The translations under genes were made by a program, and so were the position numbers. A stretch of 64,000 nucleotides of DNA from Pseudarthrobacter sulfonivorans (lineage in GTDB: Bacteria > Actinomycetota > Actinomycetes > Actinomycetales > Micrococcaceae): positions 56,860 through 120,859 of the forward strand of contig NZ_JANFCZ010000011.1 in assembly GCF_024391045.1 (NCBI RefSeq), read 5' to 3'. The notes beneath the pieces were generated by a model. The model made no database searches. It was not told the origin of the DNA and saw only the letters and a program-made list of their open reading frames with translations. Of the stretch, positions 44,010 to 56,800 are shown piece after piece. The stretch's first letter is position 1. Each line of letters opens with the position of its first letter.

Positions 44010-45950
44010 ATGCCAGCTTCCTGGCACAAGCCTCACATTCGGTTCTCCACCCAGACCCTGTTCCTGCAGCTCGGCGTAGTCCTGCTGGTGGTGCTCCTGA
44101 GTACGGCCGTCCACGCGTGGTTGACGTATGACAGGGTGGGCCGCGACGCCGAGAACCAGGCCCTGACCCTGGCACGGGCAGTGGCCGCCGACCCGTCCGT
44201 GCGGGCTGATGTACTGGCCATCAGTGAGCGGGCGGGCACCCCCCCGCCTTCCGAGCTGCGCGCCGGACCACTCATGGCGGCCGCCGAGGCGACGCGGATC
44301 CGGACCGGAGCCCTGTTTGTGGTGATCACTGACGAAACCGGCTTGCGGCTTGCACACCCCGACCCCGACCGGCTCGGTGAAAAGGTCAGCACGGACCCCA
44401 CTGAGGCCCTCGGCGGGGCGGAAATCACAACCCGGAATACCGGCACGCTGGGTCCGTCGGCCGGCGCCAAGGTGCCTGTCTACGCGCCGGCGACGGACAC
44501 CGTGGTGGGCGAGGTCAGCGTGGGGTACTCCATGGAAACCGTCAGCCAGAGCCTGGAACGGGATATCGGACCGGTGGGCCTCACCGCCGCCGGGGCGCTG
44601 CTGGCAGGCGCGCTGGCTTCATTCCTGCTGCGGCACCGGCTCCAGCGACTCACTTTGGGCCTGGAACCTGAGGAGATCAGCACCCTGGTCCACGACCAGG
44701 TGGCAGTCCTGCAGGGGGTGGACGACGGCGTCATCGGCGTATCGGCCGACGGCAGGATCAGCGTCTTCAATGCAGCCGCCCAGCGCCTCCTTGGCCTGCC
44801 TGACCTCTCGGGGACGTCGTGGGCGGGAGCCCCCGTTCCCCGCCAGCTCACTGCCCTGACCAGACCGGATGCCGAAGAGGCAGAAGCCATTGAGCTGGTG
44901 GCGGGTGGCCGGGTTTTGGTGGCGAGTGCCCGGAAGGCGCTGCACCGCACGGAGGACCTGGGCTGGGTGGTCATGCTTCGGGACCGCACCGAGCTGCAGC
45001 AACTCACCCGCCAGCTCGATGCCGTGGGCACCATGTCCACCGCCCTGCGCGCCCAGCGCCACGAGTTCGCGAACCAGCTGCACACCATCGCCGGGCTGAT
45101 GAGCATCGGGCAGCACCAGCAGGCCCGCGACTATCTGGCCGGACTCGCCGCCACAGGGCCGCTGAAGTTCCCGGTGGACCAGGCCGGGCTGCTCCAGGAT
45201 CCTTACCTTCAGGCTTTTGTGGGGGCAAAAGGGGTGGAGGCTGACGAGCGCGGTGTGACGCTGCGGATTGGGCCGGAAACCCTGGTCCGCGGGCAGGTCA
45301 CTGAGCCACAGGATGTGACCACGGTACTGGGTAACCTCATAGACAATGCGGTGAACGCAGCAGTTGCGGGATCGGCCACGGACCGGTGGGTGGAGGTGGA
45401 GGTACTGGACGAACCGCACGACGACGGCGGGACCCTCCTCATCGTCGTCGCCGACTCCGGCGACGGGCTGGCTCCCGGGGCGGATCCCGAGGCAGTCTTT
45501 GCAGAAGGCTTTACGACGGCGGCGGGGGCAGCCGGCCTGGCGGGCCGTGGTGCTTTGGTGGCGGGTGCTGGGATGGGCGGAGGCGACGGTCTGGACCGCG
45601 ACGGCCTTAAGGCGGGCTACGGTCCGGACCGCGCCGATCTAGAAGCAGGCGCCGGTCTGGACTGGAGTAGCCGGAGGGGCGGCGGCCAAGGCCTGGGCCT
45701 TGCGTTGGCCCGGAAACTGGCCAGGCGCCGTGGCGGAGAAATCAGCATCCTGGAAGCCGGCAAGCCAGGCGGCCCCGGAGCCGTATTCATGGCGTCTCTG
45801 CCGGGCACCACGGCCGCAAAGAATTCGAGCGCTGGCGCCGACGGAAATCGAGCCGGGGACGCCGGAGAGAACCGTACCGACCCCGCTGACAGGACCCGTT
45901 TCGGGACTGCGGGCCAGATGGACATTTCAGAAAAGGATGATGATGCCTGA
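44010..45950 (+). CDS. CitA/DcuS-type sensor histidine kinase with low-complexity insertion
   Basis: 646 residues. A membrane helix at about 19-39, an extracytoplasmic PAS-like sensor (FVVITDETGLRLAHPDPDRLGEK is the typical citrate/dicarboxylate box), a second helix near 192-210, and a cytosolic PAS (GVDDGVIGVSADGRISVFNAAAQRLLG). The H-box RAQRHEFANQLHTIAGL has H351, followed by N-box NLIDNAVNAA and G-boxes. Between EGFTT (about 503) and GQGLGLALAR (about 558) there is a ~50-residue Gly/Asp/Leu repeat where relatives have a short ATP lid. ATG 44010 has AGGAGG. Its stop overlaps the response regulator gene. Confidence 0.9.
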   Translation: MPASWHKPHIRFSTQTLFLQLGVVLLVVLLSTAVHAWLTYDRVGRDAENQALTLARAVAADPSVRADVLAISERAGTPPPSELRAGPLMAAAEATRIRTGALFVVITDETGLRLAHPDPDRLGEKVSTDPTEALGGAEITTRNTGTLGPSAGAKVPVYAPATDTVVGEVSVGYSMETVSQSLERDIGPVGLTAAGALLAGALASFLLRHRLQRLTLGLEPEEISTLVHDQVAVLQGVDDGVIGVSADGRISVFNAAAQRLLGLPDLSGTSWAGAPVPRQLTALTRPDAEEAEAIELVAGGRVLVASARKALHRTEDLGWVVMLRDRTELQQLTRQLDAVGTMSTALRAQRHEFANQLHTIAGLMSIGQHQQARDYLAGLAATGPLKFPVDQAGLLQDPYLQAFVGAKGVEADERGVTLRIGPETLVRGQVTEPQDVTTVLGNLIDNAVNAAVAGSATDRWVEVEVLDEPHDDGGTLLIVVADSGDGLAPGADPEAVFAEGFTTAAGAAGLAGRGALVAGAGMGGGDGLDRDGLKAGYGPDRADLEAGAGLDWSSRRGGGQGLGLALARKLARRRGGEISILEAGKPGGPGAVFMASLPGTTAAKNSSAGADGNRAGDAGENRTDPADRTRFGTAGQMDISEKDDDA

Positions 45951-46605
45951 GGATTTCAGGGTGCTGATTGTGGACGACGACTTCCACGTGGCCAAGCTGC
46001 ACGCGACCTACGTCGATTCTGTGGCCGGGTTTCTGGCCTTGGCACCGGTTGGTACGGCGTCGCTGGCGCTGCAGGCAATTCACAGCCTCCGTCCCGATCT
46101 GGTGCTTTTGGACGTGTACCTCCCGGATGCCTCGGGCCTGGACCTGCTGCAGCAACTGGACCTCGACACCATCATCCTCAGCGCTGCATCAGACGCCGAG
46201 TCGCTCCGGAAGGCGTTCCGCCGCGGCGCCCTGGGGTACCTGCTAAAGCCGTTCACGTCCGAGTCGCTCTCACAGCAGCTCCGCTCCTACGCGCGGTACC
46301 GCAGGCTGCTCGGTCAGCCCGGTATTTTGGACCAAGGCTCTGTGGAACGCGCTAAACGGGCGCTGATCCCGGGGGATGTGACGCCATCGGCCAAACCGCG
46401 TTCCGCCACCGAGGCTGCAGTCCTGGAGTCGTTGGCTGCGGGCGAACAGTACTCAGCGGCAGAGGTGGCCACCCGGGTGGGGGTTTCGCGGGCGACGGCG
46501 CAACGGTATCTCTCCTCGCTGGCGGACGACGGCGCGGTCGACATCCAGCTCCGGTACGGAACCACCGGGCGGCCGGAACACCGCTACGGGCTGCCGGCGC
46601 AGTAG
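45943..46605 (+). CDS. CitB/DcuR-type response regulator
   Basis: 220 residues. The receiver domain has D10-D12 acidic residues, the phospho-acceptor D57 in LVLLDVYLPDASG, a Thr/Ser in ILSAAS, and K in LLKPFTSESL. The C-terminal HTH (EQYSAAEVATRVGVSRATAQRYLSSLADDGAVDI) binds DNA. Of three consecutive in-frame ATGs (45937, 45940, 45943) the last has the best distance to AAAAGG. It overlaps the kinase stop by 8 bases. The likely target is the divergent CitMHS gene. Confidence 0.92.
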   Translation: MPEDFRVLIVDDDFHVAKLHATYVDSVAGFLALAPVGTASLALQAIHSLRPDLVLLDVYLPDASGLDLLQQLDLDTIILSAASDAESLRKAFRRGALGYLLKPFTSESLSQQLRSYARYRRLLGQPGILDQGSVERAKRALIPGDVTPSAKPRSATEAAVLESLAAGEQYSAAEVATRVGVSRATAQRYLSSLADDGAVDIQLRYGTTGRPEHRYGLPAQ

Positions 46606-46628
46606 CCATCCCACTATCCTCCATCGAC

Positions 46629-48191
46629 TCATTCCGAGCGCGCGTCTGATCCCCCGGCCACTTCTCCAGTCCAACTGTTATTGCTGCTGGGTGGGTTGTC
46701 GGGCCAGGTGGGTGGTTCCCAGTCGGGTGGTTCGCTTTGGTACTGGCGTCCGGAGGGTGAGATCCAGCCGGGTGGTGTGTCTTGGCTGGGTTCGGTGGGT
46801 GTCCAGGCGGTGGTGTGGCGGAGCCTGTGGTGGCGGTGGCAGGGCTGGCCGAGGTTTGAGACCCCGGTGGTCCCGCCGTCGGCCCAGGCGAGGATATGGT
46901 CAGCTTCGTTATCCAGGGACTGGTTGGTACAGCCCGGGAAGGGGCATCGCCCGTCGCGGAGCCTGAGCCATTGGCGTTGGGCTTTGGTGACCCGGTAGCT
47001 GGACCGGCCGATCTCCAACGGTGCCCCGTCGCGCGGGTCGATTAGGACCCGGTGGAAGGAGTCTGCGCCGTCGGCGATCAGTCGCCGGGCCATGGACGGC
47101 GGGATCGGCCCGTACCCGTCCAGCATCGCCGGTTCCTCCGTCACTCCCAGTAAAGCCATCACCGGGACCGTGATCAGCACCTGCGCCCGCGGCGACGGCA
47201 CACCAGCACCCCCACCGGCGCCGGCGCCCGGGCCGGGGCCACTGCCCGGGCCGGCGGATCCGCCAGCCAACCCATCAGCGCCAATGCCGGCCCGCATAGC
47301 GGACAGGCCGTCCGCGGCCCCGTTGAGCGGAGCTGTCTGGTTTGGGTTTTCTCCGGTGATGTTCTCGACATCGGAGGTGCAGGTCCCGCCCAGGAGCCAG
47401 GTTGCTGCGTTGTCGGCGCGGAGCTGGGTGAGGGTGCGGTCCTCGCCGGGGCCCTGCATAGCCCGCGCGGCGGCGGTGGTCCGCTCCCAGATCCCCGACG
47501 CGGTATCGGCCGGCAGATAGGCCGAGAGCCACGCCATCCCGTCCCGGTCCGGGGCAAACACCACCCGCCGGTCCGTCACGCATTTGGCATAACGCTTTTC
47601 GATACTCACCGGGTGGTGCCGCTCCCGCCACAGCCGCGCCCTGGCCCGGAACCGGCCGGGAACCAGTTCCCCGGCCGGACAGCCCCGCGCCGGGCTTACC
47701 GCATCCGGTCCCAAAAAGTGCGCTTCCAACGCCTGCGCACCCTCGGGCCCGAGGCTGCTGGCCTCGTCCACCATGATCCGGGCATGCTGCCACGACACCG
47801 CCCCGATCTCCAACGCCGCCATCGTCAGCGGCAGGGCCGTGGTCAGCTCCCGGGCCTCCACAAGCAGCCCCGCGGCCGCCGGTTCACCCACGGTCAACAC
47901 CCCCGCCAACTCCGCAACCAGCGACATCTCCTGCACGCTCCGCTCCTGCAGCGACATCCCCGGCGCCGCCAAAGACCGCGCCAGTTCCGCACACCGGGCC
48001 ACCTCCCGCACCTTCCGGGCCGCCAACCGTGCCTCCTCACCACGGATCTCCGCCAACGAATTCAGGCAGTCGTCATACTCCCGATGCAAGGGATCTGCGT
48101 CGCCGGCCGGCGCGGAACCCAAAGGTTCAACGGTGTCCGCGCGGCGGAAAGCAGCACCGTTCACCGCATCCGCCGCCGCCGTTTTGTCCAT
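46629..48191 (-). CDS. DUF222 / HNH endonuclease family protein
   Basis: 520 residues. An N-terminal helical DUF222 (13E12-repeat-like) region is followed by a Gly/Pro-rich spacer (GPGSGPGPGAGAGGGAG) and a C-terminal HNH domain: CPFPGCTNQSLDNEADHILAWADGGTTGVSNL, then CHRHHRLRH. The Cys pair and His residues would bind metal. These genes are multicopy in actinobacterial genomes and often lie in variable positions. Their biological role is unsettled; mobile-intron-like homing and DNA processing have been suggested. Confidence 0.9.
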   Translation of the reverse strand: MDKTAAADAVNGAAFRRADTVEPLGSAPAGDADPLHREYDDCLNSLAEIRGEEARLAARKVREVARCAELARSLAAPGMSLQERSVQEMSLVAELAGVLTVGEPAAAGLLVEARELTTALPLTMAALEIGAVSWQHARIMVDEASSLGPEGAQALEAHFLGPDAVSPARGCPAGELVPGRFRARARLWRERHHPVSIEKRYAKCVTDRRVVFAPDRDGMAWLSAYLPADTASGIWERTTAAARAMQGPGEDRTLTQLRADNAATWLLGGTCTSDVENITGENPNQTAPLNGAADGLSAMRAGIGADGLAGGSAGPGSGPGPGAGAGGGAGVPSPRAQVLITVPVMALLGVTEEPAMLDGYGPIPPSMARRLIADGADSFHRVLIDPRDGAPLEIGRSSYRVTKAQRQWLRLRDGRCPFPGCTNQSLDNEADHILAWADGGTTGVSNLGQPCHRHHRLRHTTAWTPTEPSQDTPPGWISPSGRQYQSEPPDWEPPTWPDNPPSSNNSWTGEVAGGSDARSE

Positions 48192-48320
48192 AGCCCTAGC
48201 ATCACAGAGCGGCCAGACACCGCGGCGGAGGAAGTACGCTTATGTGGATAACTGCAGAGGCTGTGGCTGGCATTACTGCCGCCGCCCGGGCTCCCGGTAT
48301 GGCTGGACCCGTGCTGCGTT

Positions 48321-48704
48321 TTAGGGTTCGCTCTTCTGGGCGACGAGTTCAATCTCCACCAGCATCTTCGGGTCAAGGAAGGGCAGAACGTGCACCAGGG
48401 AAAGGGTGGGTCGGATGTCGCCGAAGACCTCGCCGTGGGCACGCCCGGCTTCTTCCCACTTGGTGATGTCCGTGAGGTAAAGCTTGGACTGCACCACGTC
48501 CTCCAGGCCGAAGCCGGCGTCGGCCAGGACCGTACCCAGCTTCTGGAGGATGAACTGCGTCTGTGTGTAGAAGTCCTCGCCCACGACGCCGTTGTCACCG
48601 CTTGCGGCTGTGGCCGAAATGTAGAGAGTGTTGTCGACTTGGACGGCCCGGGAGTAGCCGAGGGTTTGTTCCCAGACGGAGCCGGTACCGAATGTCTTGC
48701 GCAT
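48321..48704 (-). CDS. RidA/YjgF family protein
   Basis: 127 residues. RidA relatives hydrolyse reactive enamine/imine intermediates. The sequence shows YSRAVQVDNTLYISATAASGDNG, the conserved middle helix TQFILQKLGTVLADAGFGLEDVV, and RPTLSLVHVLPFLDPKMLVEIELVA. In place of the catalytic Arg-containing RP-x-R/S motif it reads IRPTLSLV. It looks like a subgroup with a different function from strict RidA. ATG 48704. It sits alone between the HNH and GNAT genes. Confidence 0.87.
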   Translation of the reverse strand: MRKTFGTGSVWEQTLGYSRAVQVDNTLYISATAASGDNGVVGEDFYTQTQFILQKLGTVLADAGFGLEDVVQSKLYLTDITKWEEAGRAHGEVFGDIRPTLSLVHVLPFLDPKMLVEIELVAQKSEP

Positions 48705-48751
48705 GGAGGGCCTTTCAGTGCTGAAAATGAGTCGGCACCACTCTAGGGCGG

Positions 48752-49255
48752 CTAGACGTCGAGCCGGTAAACCATCAGCTTTATGTCGGTCCCGGGAATC
48801 AGCCAGTCCCGTTCCGGAACGCGTTGGAAGCCCGTCTTCCGGTACAGGCCATGAGCGCTCTCCCAGGTCCGGCCGGTGGTCAGCGCCACGCCCCCGATCC
48901 CCGGGAGGGACCTCGCATGCTCGATGATCGCTTTCACCATGGCCTGCCCGGCTCCGCTCCGCTGGACGGCAGGGTCCACCACCAGCATCCGGAACTCCAG
49001 CTCATCGTCCAGCGCTATGTCAGCGTAGGGTTCGCCGGCCAGCGCCAAGGTTACGGAACCCACCACCTCGCCGCCGCGGACGGCCACCCAGATGGTGGCC
49101 TTCGCCGCACGCGCCGCGACCTCCTGGATCTGCTGCATGTACGGGTGGTCTGCGCTGTCGAAGTACCCGGCGGCAAGGTATGAATCCCGGGTGATCCTGG
49201 CGATGGCATCGAAGTCTGCCTCAACGGCGGGTCGGATGGTTATTTGCGATTGCAC
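48752..49255 (-). CDS. GNAT-family N-acetyltransferase
   Basis: 167 residues, one GNAT domain. ITIRPAVEADFDAIARITRDSYLAAGYF opens it. FRMLVVDPAVQRSGAGQAMV is the acetyl-CoA binding segment (the usual RGxGxG/A here QRSGAG). AHGLYRKTGFQRVPERD is the C-terminal block. The substrate is unknown. The GTG start at 49255 has only a weak ribosome site. Confidence 0.85.
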   Translation of the reverse strand: MQSQITIRPAVEADFDAIARITRDSYLAAGYFDSADHPYMQQIQEVAARAAKATIWVAVRGGEVVGSVTLALAGEPYADIALDDELEFRMLVVDPAVQRSGAGQAMVKAIIEHARSLPGIGGVALTTGRTWESAHGLYRKTGFQRVPERDWLIPGTDIKLMVYRLDV

Positions 49256-49281
49256 CTGACAATGCTAGTGCCGCAAGTGGG

Positions 49282-52848
<3,567 letters not shown>

Positions 52849-52868
52849 CAGTTTCTCCTAATAAAGTC

Positions 52869-52880
52869 ATCGGATCCGAT
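52869..52880. promoter_or_regulatory. 12-bp perfect palindrome upstream of the WXG100 gene
   Basis: ATCGGATCCGAT at 52869-52880 is followed by a partial copy (AGATCGGCAT). It lies just 5' of the WXG100 ribosome site and could be an operator. The remaining 243-base gap up to the next gene holds GC runs with overlapping inverted repeats (GGGACCC / CCCGGGG at about 53000-53080) that may form a terminator or attenuator, and no convincing gene. Confidence 0.4.
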
Positions 52881-53091
52881 CCAGATCGGCATCCCCAGCG
52901 GCCTCCGGCTCATCCGGAAGATCCATTGCCTCAAACCTATCCCGGCCCGCCAAAACCCGTCGATGGGCACCGCTGCCCATGCGCGACTCCCGATGGGTGG
53001 GACCCAGGGACCCATGGGCGGCCCCCGGAAACCCGGGGATCCCGTCCCCCCGGGGCCGGACCCGGGACCCCGGGCACCAGCAACAAGGGAC

Positions 53092-53694
53092 TCAGTGCGA
53101 GGCGAACCGGTTCCGGCCCCACCAGGCGAACGCCAGGCCGGCGGCTCCCACCAGTAGGACGCCCGCCATGATGGGCAGCAAGCCGGGACCGCCAAACAGC
53201 CCGGAACCGTCGTTCCGGGACACCGCCGCGGCCTGGGTGGTCTTAGCCGTCCTGGTCACCGGCGTGTCCCAGTTGGATTCAGCGGACGGGACGGCAGACG
53301 GACTCACGGAAGCCGCGGAAGGTGACACGGTGCTGGTTGCGGCCTCCGGCGTCGGGGTTTCCGCGTCCGGAGAAACCGCCGGCTCCGGGGCGGCTGGGGG
53401 CGCTACAGCGGGGGCCGGTGCCACAGGAACGGCAGGAACCGTCGGGTTCTGCTCGGACGGCGGCGTGATGGCTGTGGGAGTGGGTGACGGCGAACCGGTC
53501 GGCTTTCCATTGCCGGGCGGGTCCGGCGGGGATTTCTGGTCGCCGGGGAGAAGACCGCAGACCAGTCCGCAGCCGGGCCCGTTATCACTGTTGTCGGCCT
53601 GCGCGGGTGCAGCCGCCAACAGGCCGACCGTGAGCGCCAGCACCGCAATCGCCGCGGCAGCAACGCCGCGGGGCGCGGAAGAAGATCGGATCAT
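53092..53694 (-). CDS. Secreted Pro/Ala/Ser/Thr-rich protein with C-terminal membrane anchor
   Basis: 200 residues. Signal peptide (RGVAAAAIAVLALTVGLLAAAPAQA), a short Cys pair (GPGCGLVCGLLPG), and a ~110-residue extended Pro/Ala/Val/Ser/Thr region. Then a C-terminal helix (LLPIMAGVLLVGAAGLAFAWW) with a basic tail GRNRFASH. It would stand outside the membrane as a stalk. No LPXTG sortase signal. I do not recognise the family. Its place between the ATPase and WXG100 genes suggests a structural or substrate role in the secretion module. ATG 53694 has AAAGG. Confidence 0.82.
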   Translation of the reverse strand: MIRSSSAPRGVAAAAIAVLALTVGLLAAAPAQADNSDNGPGCGLVCGLLPGDQKSPPDPPGNGKPTGSPSPTPTAITPPSEQNPTVPAVPVAPAPAVAPPAAPEPAVSPDAETPTPEAATSTVSPSAASVSPSAVPSAESNWDTPVTRTAKTTQAAAVSRNDGSGLFGGPGLLPIMAGVLLVGAAGLAFAWWGRNRFASH

Positions 53695-53818
53695 GGTTAC
53701 CTTTGCGGACAGCGCGCGGCACCCCCCTCCGCAGCGAACTAGTGTTGCCGGTAGTCTTCTACAACGCGCCCGGGGCCCGCAAATCCTTTGGATCAGCGGG
53801 CCCCGGCGCGGGCTGAAC

Positions 53819-56800
53819 TCAGTCCCGGTTTTCCGGCGGCAGGGCGATCTGCAGCTTGCGTGCCTTGCCGCGTCCCACAATGTAGCCGCGGCCCGGGATG
53901 AACTGCGGGCTCACCCGGCCCAGCGAGGTACTGAGCAGGCTGTCCCCCTCGATGTCGCCCGGGTTCATCAGCAGTCCCCGGCGTCCGGACTTGAAAGGCT
54001 GTGCAAGGGACCAGGCGGAGGACCAGGTTGACGTCTCGGACTCGCCGATGACCCACTGGTCGGCCTTGATGGACGCGGTCACCAGCTGCGACACCCCCGA
54101 TTCCGCCACCGTGTCCGTGAATTCGGTCAGGCCTTCGATGAAGATGGACACCTTGCCCGGGTTTCCGATGGAATGCTCCACCAGGTCCTCGACAATCTCG
54201 GACAGGTCATCGGGGCCGACCACTGAACGGTTCCAGAGCGGCAGCGACGCCACGGCGGACCGGCGCGAGCCGATGTAGACCAGCTCCGTGTCCGGGTTGG
54301 ACCGGCGCAGCGCATAGGCCAGGCTGACCAGCGCCACGGTGCGTCCTGCACCCGGCGGGCCGGCCAGGAGCAGCGGCCCCTTCGCCATGATTTCGGCCGG
54401 CTGCAAGGTTTCGTCGTCGACGCCGATGACCGGGAGGTCCGGGCTGCCTGCGGGCAGCAGGTCCAGGTCCACCTGTTCGGGCAGCCGCTGGATCTTGGGT
54501 GCCTGCTCCAGGCCCTGGCGCAGCATCGCCTGGCTGAGCTTGTGGACCTCGCGTGCCTGGAGTGCGAGGTTGGAGTTCCCGCCCAGGACGGCCAGCTGTA
54601 CTTCGAGGCCGCCCAGCAGTCCGCGTCCCGGCGGCGAGGAGGAGCTGAGCACATCCTTGGGCACATCCATGGACAGGTAGTCGTCCTCGGAGGACAGCCG
54701 CAGCACCAGGCGGCGCTGGATGGAGGCCAGCAGCGACGCCGGTACGGAGTTGGGCCGGTCACCGGTCACGACGAGGTGGATGCCGAGGGGGCGGCCATCG
54801 GTGGCCAGCTGGAGGAAGATGTCCCACAGCGCCGACAGGTTGCTGTACTCATACGTCTCGCGGAACGCCGACATTCCATCAAGCAGCACGAAGATGCGCT
54901 TCTCATCCGGACGGCCGGCCAGCGACCGGTACTCGACGATGGTGGACGCCCGGACATCAGCGTAGCGCGCGGACCGTTCGTCGGCGATGTCGCGGAGCAA
55001 CCGCAGCAGCCGGCCCACCCGCTCCACATCGTCGCCGTCGATGATCTCGCCCACGTGCGGGAGCTCGTCGAGCATCCTCAGGCCGGAGGATCCGCAGTCA
55101 ATCCCGTAGATGTGGACCGGGCCGCCACGGGGCGTGACGGCGGCGGCGATCGCGATCCCGCGCAGGGCGGCGGACTTGCCCGAGCCGCCGGTGCCGTAAA
55201 TGGCCATGTTGCCGTCTTTGTCCGGTTCGTAGAACACCGTCGGCTGGTCCTGCCGCGTGGGATCGTCCGCCACGCCCAGCAGCAGGCGCTCATCGGAGCG
55301 GGGGTTGGGCAGCTTGGAGAAGTCGTAGGTGGTGGCCAGCTCGTCCAGCCACGGCTTACGTGGGGGCCGGATGGCCAGCGAATCGGCCGCGCGGACAATA
55401 TTGGCGGTCATCCGGGCGATGTCGTTGGGACCGGCCGGGGCTTCCGACACCGGCTTCTCCGGGGCGGGTGCTTCCCAGCTGGGGCCGGACCCGAAAGCCA
55501 TCTCCACGATGTCGATCTGCGGCCGCTGGGGCTTCTCCGTGGTCCAGCCGCCGGCGTAGCCGGTCTGGAAGCCCTGGATGCGGCCGGGGCCGGTCTTGGC
55601 CGCACCGCGGCCGGGGATGGTCGGGTCGAAGTAGGCGGCGTCGGGAACGCCCAGGATGTCCGTCGCATCGTCTTCATCGGCCATGCGCAGCGCCACGCGG
55701 AGGTTAGTGTTCGCCCGCAGGTTGTCCTTGATGACGCCGGCAGGACGCTGCGTGGCCAGGATCAGGTGCAGGCCCAGGGATCGGCCGCGGGCGGCCACGT
55801 CCACCACCCCGTCCACAAACTCGGGCACCTCGGTGGCCAGCGCGGCGAACTCGTCAACGACGATGACCAGGTAGGGCGGGGCCTCGGGATCGGCCTCGCG
55901 CTGCAGGGCCAGCAGGTCCTTGGCCTTCTTCCGGTTCAGCAGATGCTCCCGGTAGTGCAGTTCCGCCCGGAGGGAAGTCAGGGCGCGGCGGACCAGGTGC
56001 TGCGATAGATCGGTGACCAGGCCCACCGTATGGGGCAGGTTGAGGCAGTCCGCGAACGCCGCACCGCCCTTGTAGTCCACAAAGAGGAAGCTGACCCGGT
56101 CCGGGCTGTAGGCGGCTGCCATGCCCATGACCCAGGACTGCAGGAACTCGGATTTGCCGGCGCCCGTGGTGCCGCCCACCAGCGCGTGCGGGCCCTCGTT
56201 CTTCAGGTCCAGGTACAGCGGCTCGATTCCTTTGGAACCGACCAGCGCGCGGAGCGTTCCGTTGTCCTTCCGGTTGGGCACGGCGGAGGCGTGGACGGAA
56301 TTGTTTTCCTCCCAGCGCTCAGCGACGGCCTGCGGGTTGTCCAGGAAATCCTTGCCGATCAGGGTGGCATAGGACACCGCGCGCGGCAGGTCCGAATCGT
56401 CCGTGACCGGCTTGCCAACGTCGACCACGGGGGCCAGCATCCGGGCCAGCTGCGCGGCAAGTTCGGCGTCGAGGCTTTCACAGCTGACGGGGTACGTGTG
56501 CCGGCCCAGCCGAACCTGCCCGGTGGTGGTGCCGTTGTCGCCGTCCACCACCATGAAATCGCGGCAGGCGGCCGGGAGCGTTTGGATGTCGGTGGCCACC
56601 CACATCACGTGGACGCCGGAGTCAGGCCCGCGTTCGGCGAGGCGGGTGAGTCGGCCGCGGTCAACCGGGGCGTCGTCCTCAACGATCACCAGGACCGCGG
56701 GCAGCACCGGTGCCGGGAGTTCGTGCTTGGCCGGGTCGATCAGTCCCCTGGCGTCGGGGGCTGAACGCTTTGCCGTGGCCTCCCGGGCATCGAGCAGGTC

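Noticed and set aside
54542..56008. 488-residue plus-strand open frame inside the secretion ATPase gene
   Set aside because: His/Val/Gly-rich antisense shadow; the minus strand carries intact Walker motifs over the same DNA.
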